A stretch of DNA of 64,000 nt from Listeria weihenstephanensis (GTDB lineage Bacteria > Bacillota > Bacilli > Lactobacillales > Listeriaceae), in the NCBI RefSeq assembly GCF_003534205.1, contig NZ_CP011102.1:2306036-2370035 (forward strand). Direction: 5' to 3'. Shown here piece by piece: positions 26,014 through 35,039 of this stretch. The notes beneath the pieces are model-generated. The model saw nothing but the letters and a program-made list of their open reading frames with translations, did no database searches and had not been told where the DNA came from. The translations under genes were made by a program, and so were the position numbers. The first letter of the stretch is position 1. Each line of letters opens with the position of its first letter.

Positions 26014-27768
26014 CTATAATTTTATTTGATATATATCCATAGATTCATCCATTGATATATTATTGGATGGTCTTAAATATTGTTCAATATCAAAGACATT
26101 TTTATCGCTGTAATCTGATAAATATTTGTAGTACTTGTGCTTCGTAATATCATATTTATTGGATAAGAACGGGCGTGTTCCACGAATCTGTAAGATACAC
26201 TTCCCACCGTCCATCGTGGCAATCTCATCCTGCGACATGAGTTCCTTGCCTAACTTTTGATAATTTAGTCCGTGACTCTTTTGTTGGGCATACGTGATAC
26301 TTGTGTTGAATGAGTCAATCGTTTCTTTTCCCAATATCTCCGTCATTTCTTTAAGCGTCGATTTCTCTTTGCCACCAAGAAACAATGTTGTATCACAGTT
26401 TCCGATAATCGTATCAGCATTATCTTTATAAATGGCTTTCAATTGTGACTGTGACTGCAAAATAATAGAAGCCGATATTTCGCGACTTCTAATCGTAGCT
26501 ATTAATTTTTCGAATTGCGGAATCTGACCAATATTAGCGAATTCATCAAGCAGACATCGGACATGCACTGGTAAACGTCCGTTGTACACGTCATCCGCTT
26601 TATCACACAACAAATTAAACATCTGTGTGTACATGATTGATACAACAAAGTTAAAAGTACTATCCGTATCACTGATGATTACAAATAAAGCTGTTTTTCG
26701 GTCGCCTAATTTGTCCAACTCTAATTCATCATATGACATGAGTTCACGCAGTTCCCTAATATCAAATGGTGCAAGCCTTGCACCACAACTAATCAAAATA
26801 GATTTTGCGGTTTTTCCTGCCGCTAGTTTATATTTTTTATATTGCTTCACAGCAAAATGGTCAGGTTCTTTCGCCTCTAATTCGTCAAACAACAAATCAA
26901 CAGCATTTTTAAATGATTCATCATCTTCCCGTGCCTCACTCGCATTTATTAACTCCAATAGCGTGATAAAATTCTGCTCGTATTCTGGCGCTTCATACCA
27001 GATATAACCAATAAGCGCGTTATAATAGAGTCGTTCTGCCTTCACCCAAAAATCTTCGCTTGCTTTCTCGCCCTCGCCTTTCGTGTTGGCAATAATCGTA
27101 TTCACCAATTTTAAAATATCCTTTTCTGAACGGATATATGCAAACGGATTATAGTGCATCGACTTCTCAAAATTAATCGTGTTAAGGACTTTGATTTTGT
27201 AGTTCGCCTTCTCTAACAGATGCCCGCACTCCACTAGTACGGTGCCTTTTGGGTCAGTCACGACATAAGAGCTGTGCATCTGCATCAAATTTGGTTTCAC
27301 AAAAAATCGTGTCTTTCCTGAACCCGAACCACCAATGACTAGCACATTTTTATTTCGTGCGTATTTCGGTTGCTTTGGACGACCATCCATCATCAATCGT
27401 TCAGTTTCAGTCAAGATGACGTTCTTTTTGAAAATAGGGTCAATATAAGGCGCAATATCCTTTTTCGTTCCCCACCGCGCACTCCCGTATTCGATGCCTT
27501 TTCGATATTTCTTAGCATTTTTGCTCTTCTGATAAATCACCATTCGAATCATTACAACAGTTACTGCTGCCACGCAAAGATCTTGGAGATGAAAACTAGG
27601 TGTATAACTTCTGAACAACAAATCAATATGTCCAACAAGTAGAACGATTTTCTCTATGGGGCTTTCACCTATAATCAACCGATAGAGCTCTGCCAACTTA
27701 TCTGCCAAATAAAATATTAAAAGATAAGGCAAATGAATAATCACTTGTTTTTTTATTTCAGAACTCAT
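26014..27768 (-). CDS. VirD4/TraG-type coupling ATPase (PcfC-like)
   Basis: A 584-residue type IV coupling protein that brings the relaxase-DNA complex to the channel. Two N-terminal membrane spans (~10-30 and ~60-78) precede a GIEYGSARWGTKKDI motif (~93-107) typical of Gram-positive VirD4. Walker A is VIGGSGSGKTRFFVKPN (~138-154) and Walker B is CLLDEFANIGQ (~385-395), followed by IILQSQSQLKAIY. Its start overlaps the PcfB-like gene by four bases, the pcfB-pcfC arrangement. The matching relaxase is not in the window. Confidence 0.95.
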   Translation of the reverse strand: MSSEIKKQVIIHLPYLLIFYLADKLAELYRLIIGESPIEKIVLLVGHIDLLFRSYTPSFHLQDLCVAAVTVVMIRMVIYQKSKNAKKYRKGIEYGSARWGTKKDIAPYIDPIFKKNVILTETERLMMDGRPKQPKYARNKNVLVIGGSGSGKTRFFVKPNLMQMHSSYVVTDPKGTVLVECGHLLEKANYKIKVLNTINFEKSMHYNPFAYIRSEKDILKLVNTIIANTKGEGEKASEDFWVKAERLYYNALIGYIWYEAPEYEQNFITLLELINASEAREDDESFKNAVDLLFDELEAKEPDHFAVKQYKKYKLAAGKTAKSILISCGARLAPFDIRELRELMSYDELELDKLGDRKTALFVIISDTDSTFNFVVSIMYTQMFNLLCDKADDVYNGRLPVHVRCLLDEFANIGQIPQFEKLIATIRSREISASIILQSQSQLKAIYKDNADTIIGNCDTTLFLGGKEKSTLKEMTEILGKETIDSFNTSITYAQQKSHGLNYQKLGKELMSQDEIATMDGGKCILQIRGTRPFLSNKYDITKHKYYKYLSDYSDKNVFDIEQYLRPSNNISMDESMDIYQIKL

Positions 27769-28262
27769 CGTTCCAACCCCTGCGTTTTATTTTTCCCAAG
27801 CACTTTTTCGATACTGCCTACTAAATCGTGCTCTACTTCGACTTTGTTTTCCTGTAACTTGGCGATAATCGAGGGCTTTTCCTGCGATTGGACGTGCTTC
27901 TGCGTATACTCCTTAAAAGCCTGTGTCATGACATCCACATCGCGCCCTTTAAAGTAAACGATATAAGTTGGCTCTTCTGCTGTCTTGTCCTTTTTTAACG
28001 CAAAATCCAGCCCATATTTCCGAGCAACACGCTTAAAACTCCCTATATTATCATCCGTAATCTCCACATTGGATAAGCCTGTATTTTGCTTCATCAATTT
28101 TTTTAACGATTGTTTCCCTGTATGACTTCGCTGTTTATTCTTGTCTAAAACATAGCCTCCAATTCCCAAAAATATAGAAAGCGTTGTTTTCAGTACTTGA
28201 GCTGTCATCTTTGTCGTTTTAACAGAAAAAGCGATTGATTTATGTGTTATTTCTTCCTGCAT
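27765..28262 (-). CDS. PcfB-family protein (DUF3801)
   Basis: A 165-residue protein. A hydrophobic/helical N-terminus (~25-45) leads to QSLKKLMKQNTGLSNVEITD, KRVARKYGLDFALKKDK and YIVYFKGRDVDVMTQAFKEY, which together are the DUF3801/PcfB pattern. PcfB of pCF10 is an accessory factor that works with relaxase and the coupling protein; the same role is likely since virD4 follows with a four-base overlap. It starts after AAGGAGG. The 170-base leader upstream contains hairpins (see 28386-28411). Confidence 0.85.
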   Translation of the reverse strand: MQEEITHKSIAFSVKTTKMTAQVLKTTLSIFLGIGGYVLDKNKQRSHTGKQSLKKLMKQNTGLSNVEITDDNIGSFKRVARKYGLDFALKKDKTAEEPTYIVYFKGRDVDVMTQAFKEYTQKHVQSQEKPSIIAKLQENKVEVEHDLVGSIEKVLGKNKTQGLER

Positions 28263-28385
28263 AGCTCCTCCTTTCTTTTTGTCCTATCACTACATCTATG
28301 GCGGATGAAACCACCACTCTGAATAAATCAGTCTATCATCTCCTTACAATTATCGAGCTACCGCCCTTTCGGTTGGTGGCAGTGC

Positions 28386-28411
28386 GATTTCAAATCGGTT
28401 TGTACCAAACC
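28386..28411 (-). repeat. Two adjacent small palindromes in the PcfB leader
   Basis: GATTT-C-AAATC (28386-28396) and GGTTTG-TAC-CAAACC (28397-28411) lie back to back in the 170-base gap between the second adhesin stop and the PcfB-like gene. They could form short hairpins in mRNA or serve as a protein-binding site. No T tract follows. Confidence 0.4.
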
Positions 28412-28432
28412 AATTCAAACTCTCACTGTCGT

Positions 28433-30841
28433 TTATGCTTTCCGTACTCGCCAGATCGTGAGCAAACTCGCCAGTGTAAGTGTTGCTCCCATTGCGATAT
28501 GCGAAAATAACGGCTGTCCTGTTTCCACTAAATTTTCAGTAATCTTAGGGATCGCTTGGTCACCAAAACGGATGACAATCAGTCCACCATGGCTTCCATC
28601 TACTGTAAAACTTACTTTTTCAGCAGACAGCATATAACCCTCTGGCGCTTGCACTTCACTAAGTTCATAGTTTCCGTAACCTAGCGCTTTTGACAGTTGT
28701 AAAAATCCCTCACTATTTGTATAAAACGTGTCTGTAAGTCCGTCAGAATCTACATTCGGTAGTTGTACGAGTTCTCCCGTTCCTACATTTCGAATTTGAA
28801 ATCCTGCACCAGTTCGCGGAATCGTTTCACCCGTTGCTAAATCATACTTCACGACTTTTATTCGCTCTTCAATTACTTTATTTTCGACCGCATAATGATG
28901 TGTCTGTCCATGTTCTGATATAGTCACGTCAAAATCATTGGACACTTTGTAACCCTCGGGCGTTGTGGTTTCTTTGACGGTGTATGTGTCGTATGGCAAG
29001 TCCTTGAATGACACATAACCCTCAACATTTGTGATACCAACTTGTACAACTGCGTTTGTTGTACGACTAATAACCGTGAATTCAACATTTTCTAGTGGGA
29101 GGATAGCTGGATTTTCACCCTTTAGATATTGAATCAAGCTATTCTTCCAGTCGTAGTTACCGAATTTAATGATGTCAAAGCTACCAAGAATGATATCTTC
29201 CTTTACAACAGTTTCTTGAATGGCGGTTTCTACTTTTTCACCAGCATAGGCGATTGTAAAGGCGTGTTTTTTCGTATCTAACTGATAACCAATCGGTGCT
29301 TGCTTCTCAAGCCAGTAATAATCATCTAAGATTAGATTTTCTACTTGCGCTCGACCAGCTTCAATAATCACCGTGTCCACTAACTCATCATTAGATGCGC
29401 GATGTAATTCATATACTGCACCATCTAACGTGGCAGCTCCCTGCGGAATAGCTCCCGTCCCGCTATCTTCTTTGATTAACACGGCAATCCCTTTTTGCTC
29501 CTCATTGGTGATGGCTACTGATGTGGATGCCACTTCGACATTTTGTCCCGCATAAGCCAATACAAATGATATCTTCTCTGTGCTGATTTTAAAGCCATTT
29601 GGCGCCATTTCTTCAAGCAAGTAATAGTTGCCTAACTTCAAGTCACTTAGAGCTCCGTGCCCTTTTAAATCTGTTTTAATAGTACCTACACGTACGTCTT
29701 TATCTGTAAACACTCCAAATGTCGCATTTTCAAGCGAATAAAAAGAATTCGGCATGGTTGCTCCAAATTCTTCACCTGTTTTTACGATATTGACTGTTCC
29801 TAATTGCTCTTTGTTATTCAATGTCAACGTGACACAAGAGTTTGGCTTAATCACTGCTTTTAGTAATTCACCCTTATTCACATATCCATTTGGTGCAGTG
29901 ACTTCACTCACAGTTACTTCGGTGCCTTCCAAAATGCCCTCAATCTTAGCCATACCATCTTTTCCAGTAACAACGTCTTTCGTTGTTGAACCGTATTGAA
30001 ATTTGATTTTTGCATTCGCAAGTGGTTTTTTTGTATCTTCATCAATTTTCATGACTTCAAGATCCCCACGATGACGAACATCAACTGAAAAGCTAGCTTC
30101 ACCTTTATCTTCTAGTTGAAATTTTGCTAGTGCTTGTCGGTCAGGCTTTGTGTATACTATCGATGTCCCTATCTTATTGTTCGCCACTTTTTGCAGGCTC
30201 ACAACGCCCGATTGAGAATCCGATGTAGCCGTAATTTTCAGCTTGTTTCCGTCTTTCTCCACTTTTAGGTTTTTAGGAATGGATGCCAGTTGCATATCAG
30301 ATAGTACTGTATGACTGTCTTCAATCACAAGCGTCTCCCCAACATTTACGGTATACGTCTTATTCGCAAAAGACGGGTCTGTATTATAACGATTAATTAG
30401 CTTCATAATCTCACCTTTTCTTTGTGCATAATTAGGAATAGTTGATGATTGGTATTGGTCTCCCAGCGTTTCCCAAATCATCAACTGTGCTACAGCATAG
30501 TCATAGTTTGTTTGATCAGTATTCGTAAAACCAAAATACGCAATTTTAGAGAGCAACTCTTTGTGACTACCGTTATAGGTAGCAGACTGATATACATCCC
30601 CGTCCGTCGCGTATTTCCCATGTTCAATACAAAAAACGTCAAATCCATCTAATTTCATACGTTCTAAATTGATATCTGTAATCGTTTTTCCATCGGGATT
30701 AATACCAGTATAGTTGTATCCCGTTTTTGTATCTAAATTCAATTCCTCAGCAAAAACTTGGATGCTTGGGAGAAGTAAGCTTATGCACAGCACAAGCAAA
30801 CTCCCGATAACTTTCATTTTATTGATATTCATTTGGTTCAT
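28433..30841 (-). CDS. Surface adhesin 2: thioester domain plus Cna-B repeats, LVETG-type anchor
   Basis: An 802-residue secreted protein. A signal peptide (~9-31, ending QVFAEE) precedes a thioester domain: Cys in FDVFCIEHGKYA (~70) and Gln in AVAQLMIWETLG (~118), the pair expected to form the internal thioester. Several Cna-B/SpaA domains follow (MKIDEDTKKPLANAKIKF ~265; further copies near 350, 450, 550 and 660) with repeated TYELHR/YWLEKQAPIGYQLDT segments. The C-terminus has LVETGQP, a hydrophobic span (~775-795) and RVRKA, i.e. a sorting signal with LVETG in place of LPXTG. Start at 30841 follows AAAGGAAAG. It should bind host or recipient surface amines covalently and aid mating contact. 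Confidence 0.9.
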   Translation of the reverse strand: MNQMNINKMKVIGSLLVLCISLLLPSIQVFAEELNLDTKTGYNYTGINPDGKTITDINLERMKLDGFDVFCIEHGKYATDGDVYQSATYNGSHKELLSKIAYFGFTNTDQTNYDYAVAQLMIWETLGDQYQSSTIPNYAQRKGEIMKLINRYNTDPSFANKTYTVNVGETLVIEDSHTVLSDMQLASIPKNLKVEKDGNKLKITATSDSQSGVVSLQKVANNKIGTSIVYTKPDRQALAKFQLEDKGEASFSVDVRHRGDLEVMKIDEDTKKPLANAKIKFQYGSTTKDVVTGKDGMAKIEGILEGTEVTVSEVTAPNGYVNKGELLKAVIKPNSCVTLTLNNKEQLGTVNIVKTGEEFGATMPNSFYSLENATFGVFTDKDVRVGTIKTDLKGHGALSDLKLGNYYLLEEMAPNGFKISTEKISFVLAYAGQNVEVASTSVAITNEEQKGIAVLIKEDSGTGAIPQGAATLDGAVYELHRASNDELVDTVIIEAGRAQVENLILDDYYWLEKQAPIGYQLDTKKHAFTIAYAGEKVETAIQETVVKEDIILGSFDIIKFGNYDWKNSLIQYLKGENPAILPLENVEFTVISRTTNAVVQVGITNVEGYVSFKDLPYDTYTVKETTTPEGYKVSNDFDVTISEHGQTHHYAVENKVIEERIKVVKYDLATGETIPRTGAGFQIRNVGTGELVQLPNVDSDGLTDTFYTNSEGFLQLSKALGYGNYELSEVQAPEGYMLSAEKVSFTVDGSHGGLIVIRFGDQAIPKITENLVETGQPLFSHIAMGATLTLASLLTIWRVRKA

Positions 30842-30924
30842 AATTTCTTTCCTTTCAATCTTAAGCGAGTTTTACACTTCGCTGCTGAGCAACAAAAAAA
30901 GACTCTAAATTTTTATGTTTACAG

Positions 30925-33072
30925 TCATTTCTTTTGCTTCTTATGTTTACTCCAATACATGGATAAGCTTGTTACAATAAGTCCTAAACCTACTAATAAC
31001 AAAGCGATTCCTCCATTATCTCCGAGCAATGGCAGTGGCTTGGATTCTGTGACTTTCAATGCTTTTACAGGCTCTACTTTTTCTGGGTTCGCTTTTTTCA
31101 GCAATGGCGTAGGTTTTTTCGTATTCAAAACTTTCACTTCTACTATGCCATTATGTGTCCCATCAATAGTAACTTGTATTGGCTTATTCGTTAGTTGATA
31201 GTTTGTTGGTGCCGTTGTCTCCACTAACTCATAATCACCGTACGGTAAATTACCTGTTGTAAATTCACCCGACTTGTCGGTACTAAATTCAGATTTACCT
31301 TCTTGCTCCACGAATTCACCTGTTTGCATATCCTTTAATTTAAATATCGCAGGATTATCCTTGATTGCCTCTTTTGTAGTTTCATCGCATTTGATCACTT
31401 TCATTTTTTCTTTGATGACTTTTTCCTTAACCGTGATGGTTTCACTCGCAGTCGTTGCATCACTTTTGTACACTAAATCAAAAGCATGTTTTTCCGTGTC
31501 CAATTGGTAACCAGTTGGTGCTTGTTTTTCTAGCCAGTAGTAATTATCTAGCATAAGATTTTCCACCTGCGCTTGCCCGTCTTTGATTGTGACTGTTTCA
31601 ACTAGGCTGTCATCTGCTGCGCGATATAGTTCATAAACAGCCCCATCCAGTGTCGCTTTTCCTTGTGGAGTAATTCCAGTTTCAGCATCTTCTTTTATTA
31701 ATTTAGCTGTACCTTTTTGCTCCACATCTGTTGCCTGCATTTGAGTATCTGTGACCGCAACATCCTGTCCCGCGTACTCTAAATCAAAGTCTAGTTTTTC
31801 TTCACTTAACAGATAACCAAGTGGTGCTTTTTCCTCCAGTAAATAATACTTCCCTAATGGCAATGCTGTGGATTTTGCTTTTCCCATCTCATCCGTTATC
31901 AGCTCTCCAACACGGACATCTGAGGCATCATAAATCCCGTAAACCGCCCCTAGCAAACTATAATGTTCATTTGGCATTTCTGTACCAAACGCTTGTCCAA
32001 TTTTTGATAAGGACACTGTTCCAAGCTGTTCCTTATTGTTAAAAATAAGCTCCATAGTCTCATTCGCTTTAATCGTAATTATTTGGCTCTCACCAAAATT
32101 ATGATAGTTCGTTGGTGCCAATAACTCCGAAACTTTCACTTCTGTACCCTCTGGTATGTCGAGTAATTCCGCAACGCCATTTTCATCTGTTACGACTTCC
32201 TTTGATGTATTATTATACTCAAATTTTATCGTTGTATTTGGCAACGCTTGATTCGTTTTCTCATCGATTTTCTTAACTTTCACACCACCGAGTTTTTTCA
32301 CATTCACTTTCAATTGTGCACTTGCTGTATCTTGCAAATGAAATTTTACAAGACTTTGACGATCCGCTTTGTTATAGATAATTGACGTGCCAATTGCCGT
32401 GTCAGGAACTTTAGCAAAAGCGATTTCTCCTGATTTGGCATTTTTATCAGCTTTCAATTTTAGTTTATGTCCATCCTTAGTTACGCTGATTCCAGTCGCA
32501 TTATTTGTTATACTCAACCAATCCGCAACTTTATTCGCATCCTCCAACACCAACTCTTGCCCTTCAATTAAAGTGATAGTTTGATTATCCCAAGAAGGTT
32601 GTGTATCATGCTTCTCCACCTTCGCTAAAATAACCTCTCTATCCGACCAGTAATTTGGCAACGATGTCCATTCCAATTGCTCACCAAGGACTTCCCAAAT
32701 CAATAATTGCGTGGTCGCAAATTCTTTATAGCTTTGATCCGTTTGCGAAAATCCGTAATAAGCAATTTTAGATAGCAAATCCTTCTTATCACTTACATAC
32801 GTCTCAGGATTATATCCCGTTTCTGTATTAGCGTGTGCGCCAGAATCCACACAAAACACATCCGCCCCATCCATCTTCATATTCCAGATAATCTTGTTCT
32901 CTAATTTCTTCCCATGCGTAAAACTAATTCCTGTATAATTGTAGCCTGTCTCGTCCAGTTGCAACGATGCTGCCATCGCATCCAGTGGTTGTAATAAATT
33001 AATCAAAATCATCGTCACCAACATAATGGCGATTATTTTTACTTGTTGTACCTTATTTTTCAGAAAGTTCAT
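30925..33072 (-). CDS. Surface adhesin 1: thioester domain plus Cna-B repeats, LPLLG-type anchor
   Basis: A 715-residue secreted protein when started at the ATG at 33072, which has GTGAGG upstream and begins a normal signal peptide (KIIAIMLVTMILINLLQP ... DAMAAS); an in-frame ATG at 33120 lies in the leader terminator and is unlikely. The thioester domain has Cys in DVFCVDSGAHA (~58) and Gln in TTQLLIWEVLG (~106). Cna-B modules follow (VKKIDEKTNQALPNTTIKFE; GAVYELYRAADDS; MKVIKCDETTKEAIKD). The C-terminus is LPLLGDNGG, a membrane span and KHKKQKK: a sorting-like signal in which the usual Thr is replaced by Leu. It is the first gene of the transfer operon and is paralogous to the next one (about 80-base gap). 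Confidence 0.9.
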   Translation of the reverse strand: MNFLKNKVQQVKIIAIMLVTMILINLLQPLDAMAASLQLDETGYNYTGISFTHGKKLENKIIWNMKMDGADVFCVDSGAHANTETGYNPETYVSDKKDLLSKIAYYGFSQTDQSYKEFATTQLLIWEVLGEQLEWTSLPNYWSDREVILAKVEKHDTQPSWDNQTITLIEGQELVLEDANKVADWLSITNNATGISVTKDGHKLKLKADKNAKSGEIAFAKVPDTAIGTSIIYNKADRQSLVKFHLQDTASAQLKVNVKKLGGVKVKKIDEKTNQALPNTTIKFEYNNTSKEVVTDENGVAELLDIPEGTEVKVSELLAPTNYHNFGESQIITIKANETMELIFNNKEQLGTVSLSKIGQAFGTEMPNEHYSLLGAVYGIYDASDVRVGELITDEMGKAKSTALPLGKYYLLEEKAPLGYLLSEEKLDFDLEYAGQDVAVTDTQMQATDVEQKGTAKLIKEDAETGITPQGKATLDGAVYELYRAADDSLVETVTIKDGQAQVENLMLDNYYWLEKQAPTGYQLDTEKHAFDLVYKSDATTASETITVKEKVIKEKMKVIKCDETTKEAIKDNPAIFKLKDMQTGEFVEQEGKSEFSTDKSGEFTTGNLPYGDYELVETTAPTNYQLTNKPIQVTIDGTHNGIVEVKVLNTKKPTPLLKKANPEKVEPVKALKVTESKPLPLLGDNGGIALLLVGLGLIVTSLSMYWSKHKKQKK

Positions 33073-33121
33073 TTGTCTGTTCCTCACTTTTAATTTCATA
33101 TTTTTTGGTATTTTAGGCAAT

Positions 33122-33153
33122 AAAAAAAGACATCAAATTTTTCATTTAACATC
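33122..33153 (-). terminator. Leader terminator upstream of the adhesin/transfer operon
   Basis: On the minus strand GATGTTAAAT (33144-33153) pairs with ATTTGATGTC (33129-33138) including three G-T pairs, and seven T follow (33122-33128). It lies between two tiny open frames and the adhesin start, so it could act as an attenuator of the whole operon. Confidence 0.55.
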
Positions 33154-33248
33154 TCTACTTGGCGGACTTCTATTCCGATATATCCTCATTAAAAGTCAGC
33201 GTGCCTATTTAGTTGTTTTCGTTTCTTCTCATCCCAAAGATTTAACAT
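33142..33248 (-). CDS. Possible leader peptides: two overlapping mini-frames
   Basis: ATG at 33248 with AAGGAG nine bases upstream opens a 19-codon frame (MLNLWDEKKRKQLNRHADF, stop at 33189). The stop overlaps a second ATG (TAATG, 33187-33191) that opens a 15-codon frame (MRIYRNRSPPSRDVK) ending inside the terminator stem at 33142. The arrangement of ribosome binding site, mini-frames and terminator is that of translation-coupled attenuation, as known for the tet(M) leader of Tn916. Expression is not shown. Confidence 0.35.
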
Positions 33249-33317
33249 ATTTTCATTCTCCTTGATTAAAATCATCTTTGCTATTAAGTCACCTCTCTGC
33301 ATTTTTAACATAAAAAA

Positions 33318-33347
33318 AGACACTGAATCATTATTTTTCAGTGTCTT
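33318..33347 (-). terminator. Strong terminator for leftward transcription coming from rlmCD
   Basis: AAGACACTGAA and TTCAGTGTCTT form an 11-bp stem (33318-33347) with an 8-base loop. Seven T follow on the minus strand (A7 at 33312-33318 on plus). It lies about 210 bases past the rlmCD stop and shields the ICE leader from read-through. Confidence 0.85.
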
Positions 33348-33418
33348 ATATTTTATTATTTAGCCTCAGTTTCTAAAAATTATACCTTCATATTTTCAGT
33401 TATTTTAGCATAACATTA

Positions 33419-33559
33419 CTATTCTTCTAACGTATCCCCACATACTACCTCAATAGCTATCGAAACGTTTATATGCTCCCTCATGACCTTTTGGCGAGAT
33501 CCATCAGGATTATTAACAAACTCCAAATGTCTATAAAAGTGTTTAAAACTAAGGATTTC
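33419..33559 (-). pseudogene. Open frame interrupted at the ICE/rlmCD boundary
   Basis: A frame ending at TAG 33419-33421 stays open across the last base of rlmCD in a different frame from that gene. From 33559 it encodes 46 residues including HLEFVNNPDGSRQKVMREHI and ending EVVCGDTLEE, protein-like in composition. There is no ribosome binding site for it here; an internal ATG lies at 33484. Since the element end is expected close to 33559, it may be the C-terminus of an element gene whose 5' part lies at the other end and is rejoined on circularisation, or a decayed remnant. No family recognised. Confidence 0.3.
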
Positions 33560-34929
33560 TAGCAGTTTTGTCTTTGTAGCACCGTTACACACTCCACATG
33601 CGTCGTGTGAGGGAACATATCTACTGGCTGCACCACGGTTGCTTTGTATCCACCGTCTGTGAGCACCAACATATCTCGCGCCAATGTCGATGGGTTACAA
33701 GACACATAGACCACACGCTTCGGCTTCATTTTCAGAATCGTCTCAAGTAGCGCCTCGTCACAGCCTTTGCGCGGTGGATCAACCACAAGCACATCCGCCA
33801 CAATTCCCTGCTTAAACCAAGCCGGAATCACTTCTTCTGCTTTCCCAACTTCAAACGTGACGTTCTCCATTTTGTTCAATTTAGCATTCGCGCGTGCGTC
33901 CTCAATCGCTTGTGGCACAATCTCCACGCCATATACATGCTTCGCTTCTTTCGCCAAGCACAGCGATATCGAGCCAATTCCGCAATACGCATCAATGACT
34001 GTTTCATCCCCCGTAAGCCCTGCCAAACGAAGCGCCTCCGCATACAAAACTTCCGTCTGTTCTGGATTCACCTGATAAAATGACCGCGCAGAAATCGCAA
34101 AAGAAATCCCATGAATCGTGTCCATAATATACTCGCGTCCCCATAAAACATCCGTCCGCTCGCCAAAAATAACATTCGTATTCGCCATATTCACATTTTG
34201 AACAAGCGATGTCAATCCCGGAATCTCCGTTTGTAATTCCGCCACAATCTGATCCTTATTCGGGAAATTCGGCTTCGTTGTCACGATGACAAGCATCAAT
34301 TCACCCGTCGTGGTCGCAAATCGCGTCATCAAATGCCGTAACACACCTTTTCGCGTCTTTTCATCGTAAGGCTCGATATGATATTTCGCAAAAATACCCC
34401 GCGCAATCTGAATCGCCGCATCATTTTGCTCCTGTTGAATCAAACACGTATCCATATCAATAATCTGATGTGACCGCTGCTGATAAAATCCCGCGACCAA
34501 TTTCCCATTCACAAACCCAACTGGAACTTGCGCCTTATTCCGATACCGCCAAGGCTCCGCCATACCAAGCGTCGGCAACACTTCCACGTCCTGTTTCCCA
34601 ATCCGCCTCATCACTTGCGCCACTTGTTTTTGCTTCACCCGCAATTGCCCATCATAACTCAAATGCTGCAACTGACAACCACCGCATTGCGAATAAACCG
34701 CACAAGGAGGCCGCACACGATCCGCACTTTCCTGCGTCAACTCAATAATTTTGCCAAATCCGTAGTTTTTATTCGTTTTAATAACTTTAATCTGCGCCTT
34801 CTCTTCAGGCAAACCCTGCGGCACAAAAATCGGATAACCATCTATCTTAGCAACCGCATTACCATCATGCGTTAAATCTTCAAAAACAACATCTAAACAC
34901 TCATTCTTACTCACTGGAGCACCCATCAT
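33559..34929 (-). CDS. rlmCD: 23S rRNA (uracil-C5)-methyltransferase, RlmCD/RumA family; ICE target gene
   Basis: A 456-residue SAM-dependent enzyme that makes m5U in 23S rRNA. It has a TRAM domain (~8-65), an iron-sulfur Cys set ([16 protein letters not shown], ~78-93, plus a later Cys), SAM motif [17 protein letters not shown] (~315), [11 protein letters not shown] (~385) and catalytic Cys in [13 protein letters not shown] (~410). The start at 34929 follows AAAGGGAGGG; a longer frame to 35007 would add 26 residues before any ribosome binding site. The gene is full length and ends [10 protein letters not shown], so element insertion left or rebuilt an intact 3' end. The rumA/rlmCD 3' end is a known integration site for Firmicutes ICEs. 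Confidence 0.93.
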   Translation of the reverse strand: MMGAPVSKNECLDVVFEDLTHDGNAVAKIDGYPIFVPQGLPEEKAQIKVIKTNKNYGFGKIIELTQESADRVRPPCAVYSQCGGCQLQHLSYDGQLRVKQKQVAQVMRRIGKQDVEVLPTLGMAEPWRYRNKAQVPVGFVNGKLVAGFYQQRSHQIIDMDTCLIQQEQNDAAIQIARGIFAKYHIEPYDEKTRKGVLRHLMTRFATTTGELMLVIVTTKPNFPNKDQIVAELQTEIPGLTSLVQNVNMANTNVIFGERTDVLWGREYIMDTIHGISFAISARSFYQVNPEQTEVLYAEALRLAGLTGDETVIDAYCGIGSISLCLAKEAKHVYGVEIVPQAIEDARANAKLNKMENVTFEVGKAEEVIPAWFKQGIVADVLVVDPPRKGCDEALLETILKMKPKRVVYVSCNPSTLARDMLVLTDGGYKATVVQPVDMFPHTTHVECVTVLQRQNC

Positions 34930-34957
34930 TTGCCCTCCCTTTCTTTCTCGACTCTTC

Positions 34958-35039
34958 ATTATAACAAAAAAAAAGATAAGCGGATACCCTCTAAATAACC
35001 AACTCACGCTAGAATTTAGTAGCTATACTCTTATCTTTT
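34958..35039 (-). promoter_or_regulatory. Terminator of the upstream gene followed by a -10 box for rlmCD
   Basis: AAAAGATAAG (34971-34980) pairs with CTTATCTTTT (35030-35039) around a partly paired 49-base centre, and the leftward transcript continues into a long T tract, so it can end the 35038-35796 gene. TATAAT (minus, 34958-34963) lies 28 bases before the rlmCD start; no clear -35 is seen. Confidence 0.55.

Noticed and set aside
33026-33265. 79-codon plus-strand frame across the adhesin leader
   Set aside because: It runs through the terminator and the antisense of the signal peptide; no ribosome binding site.
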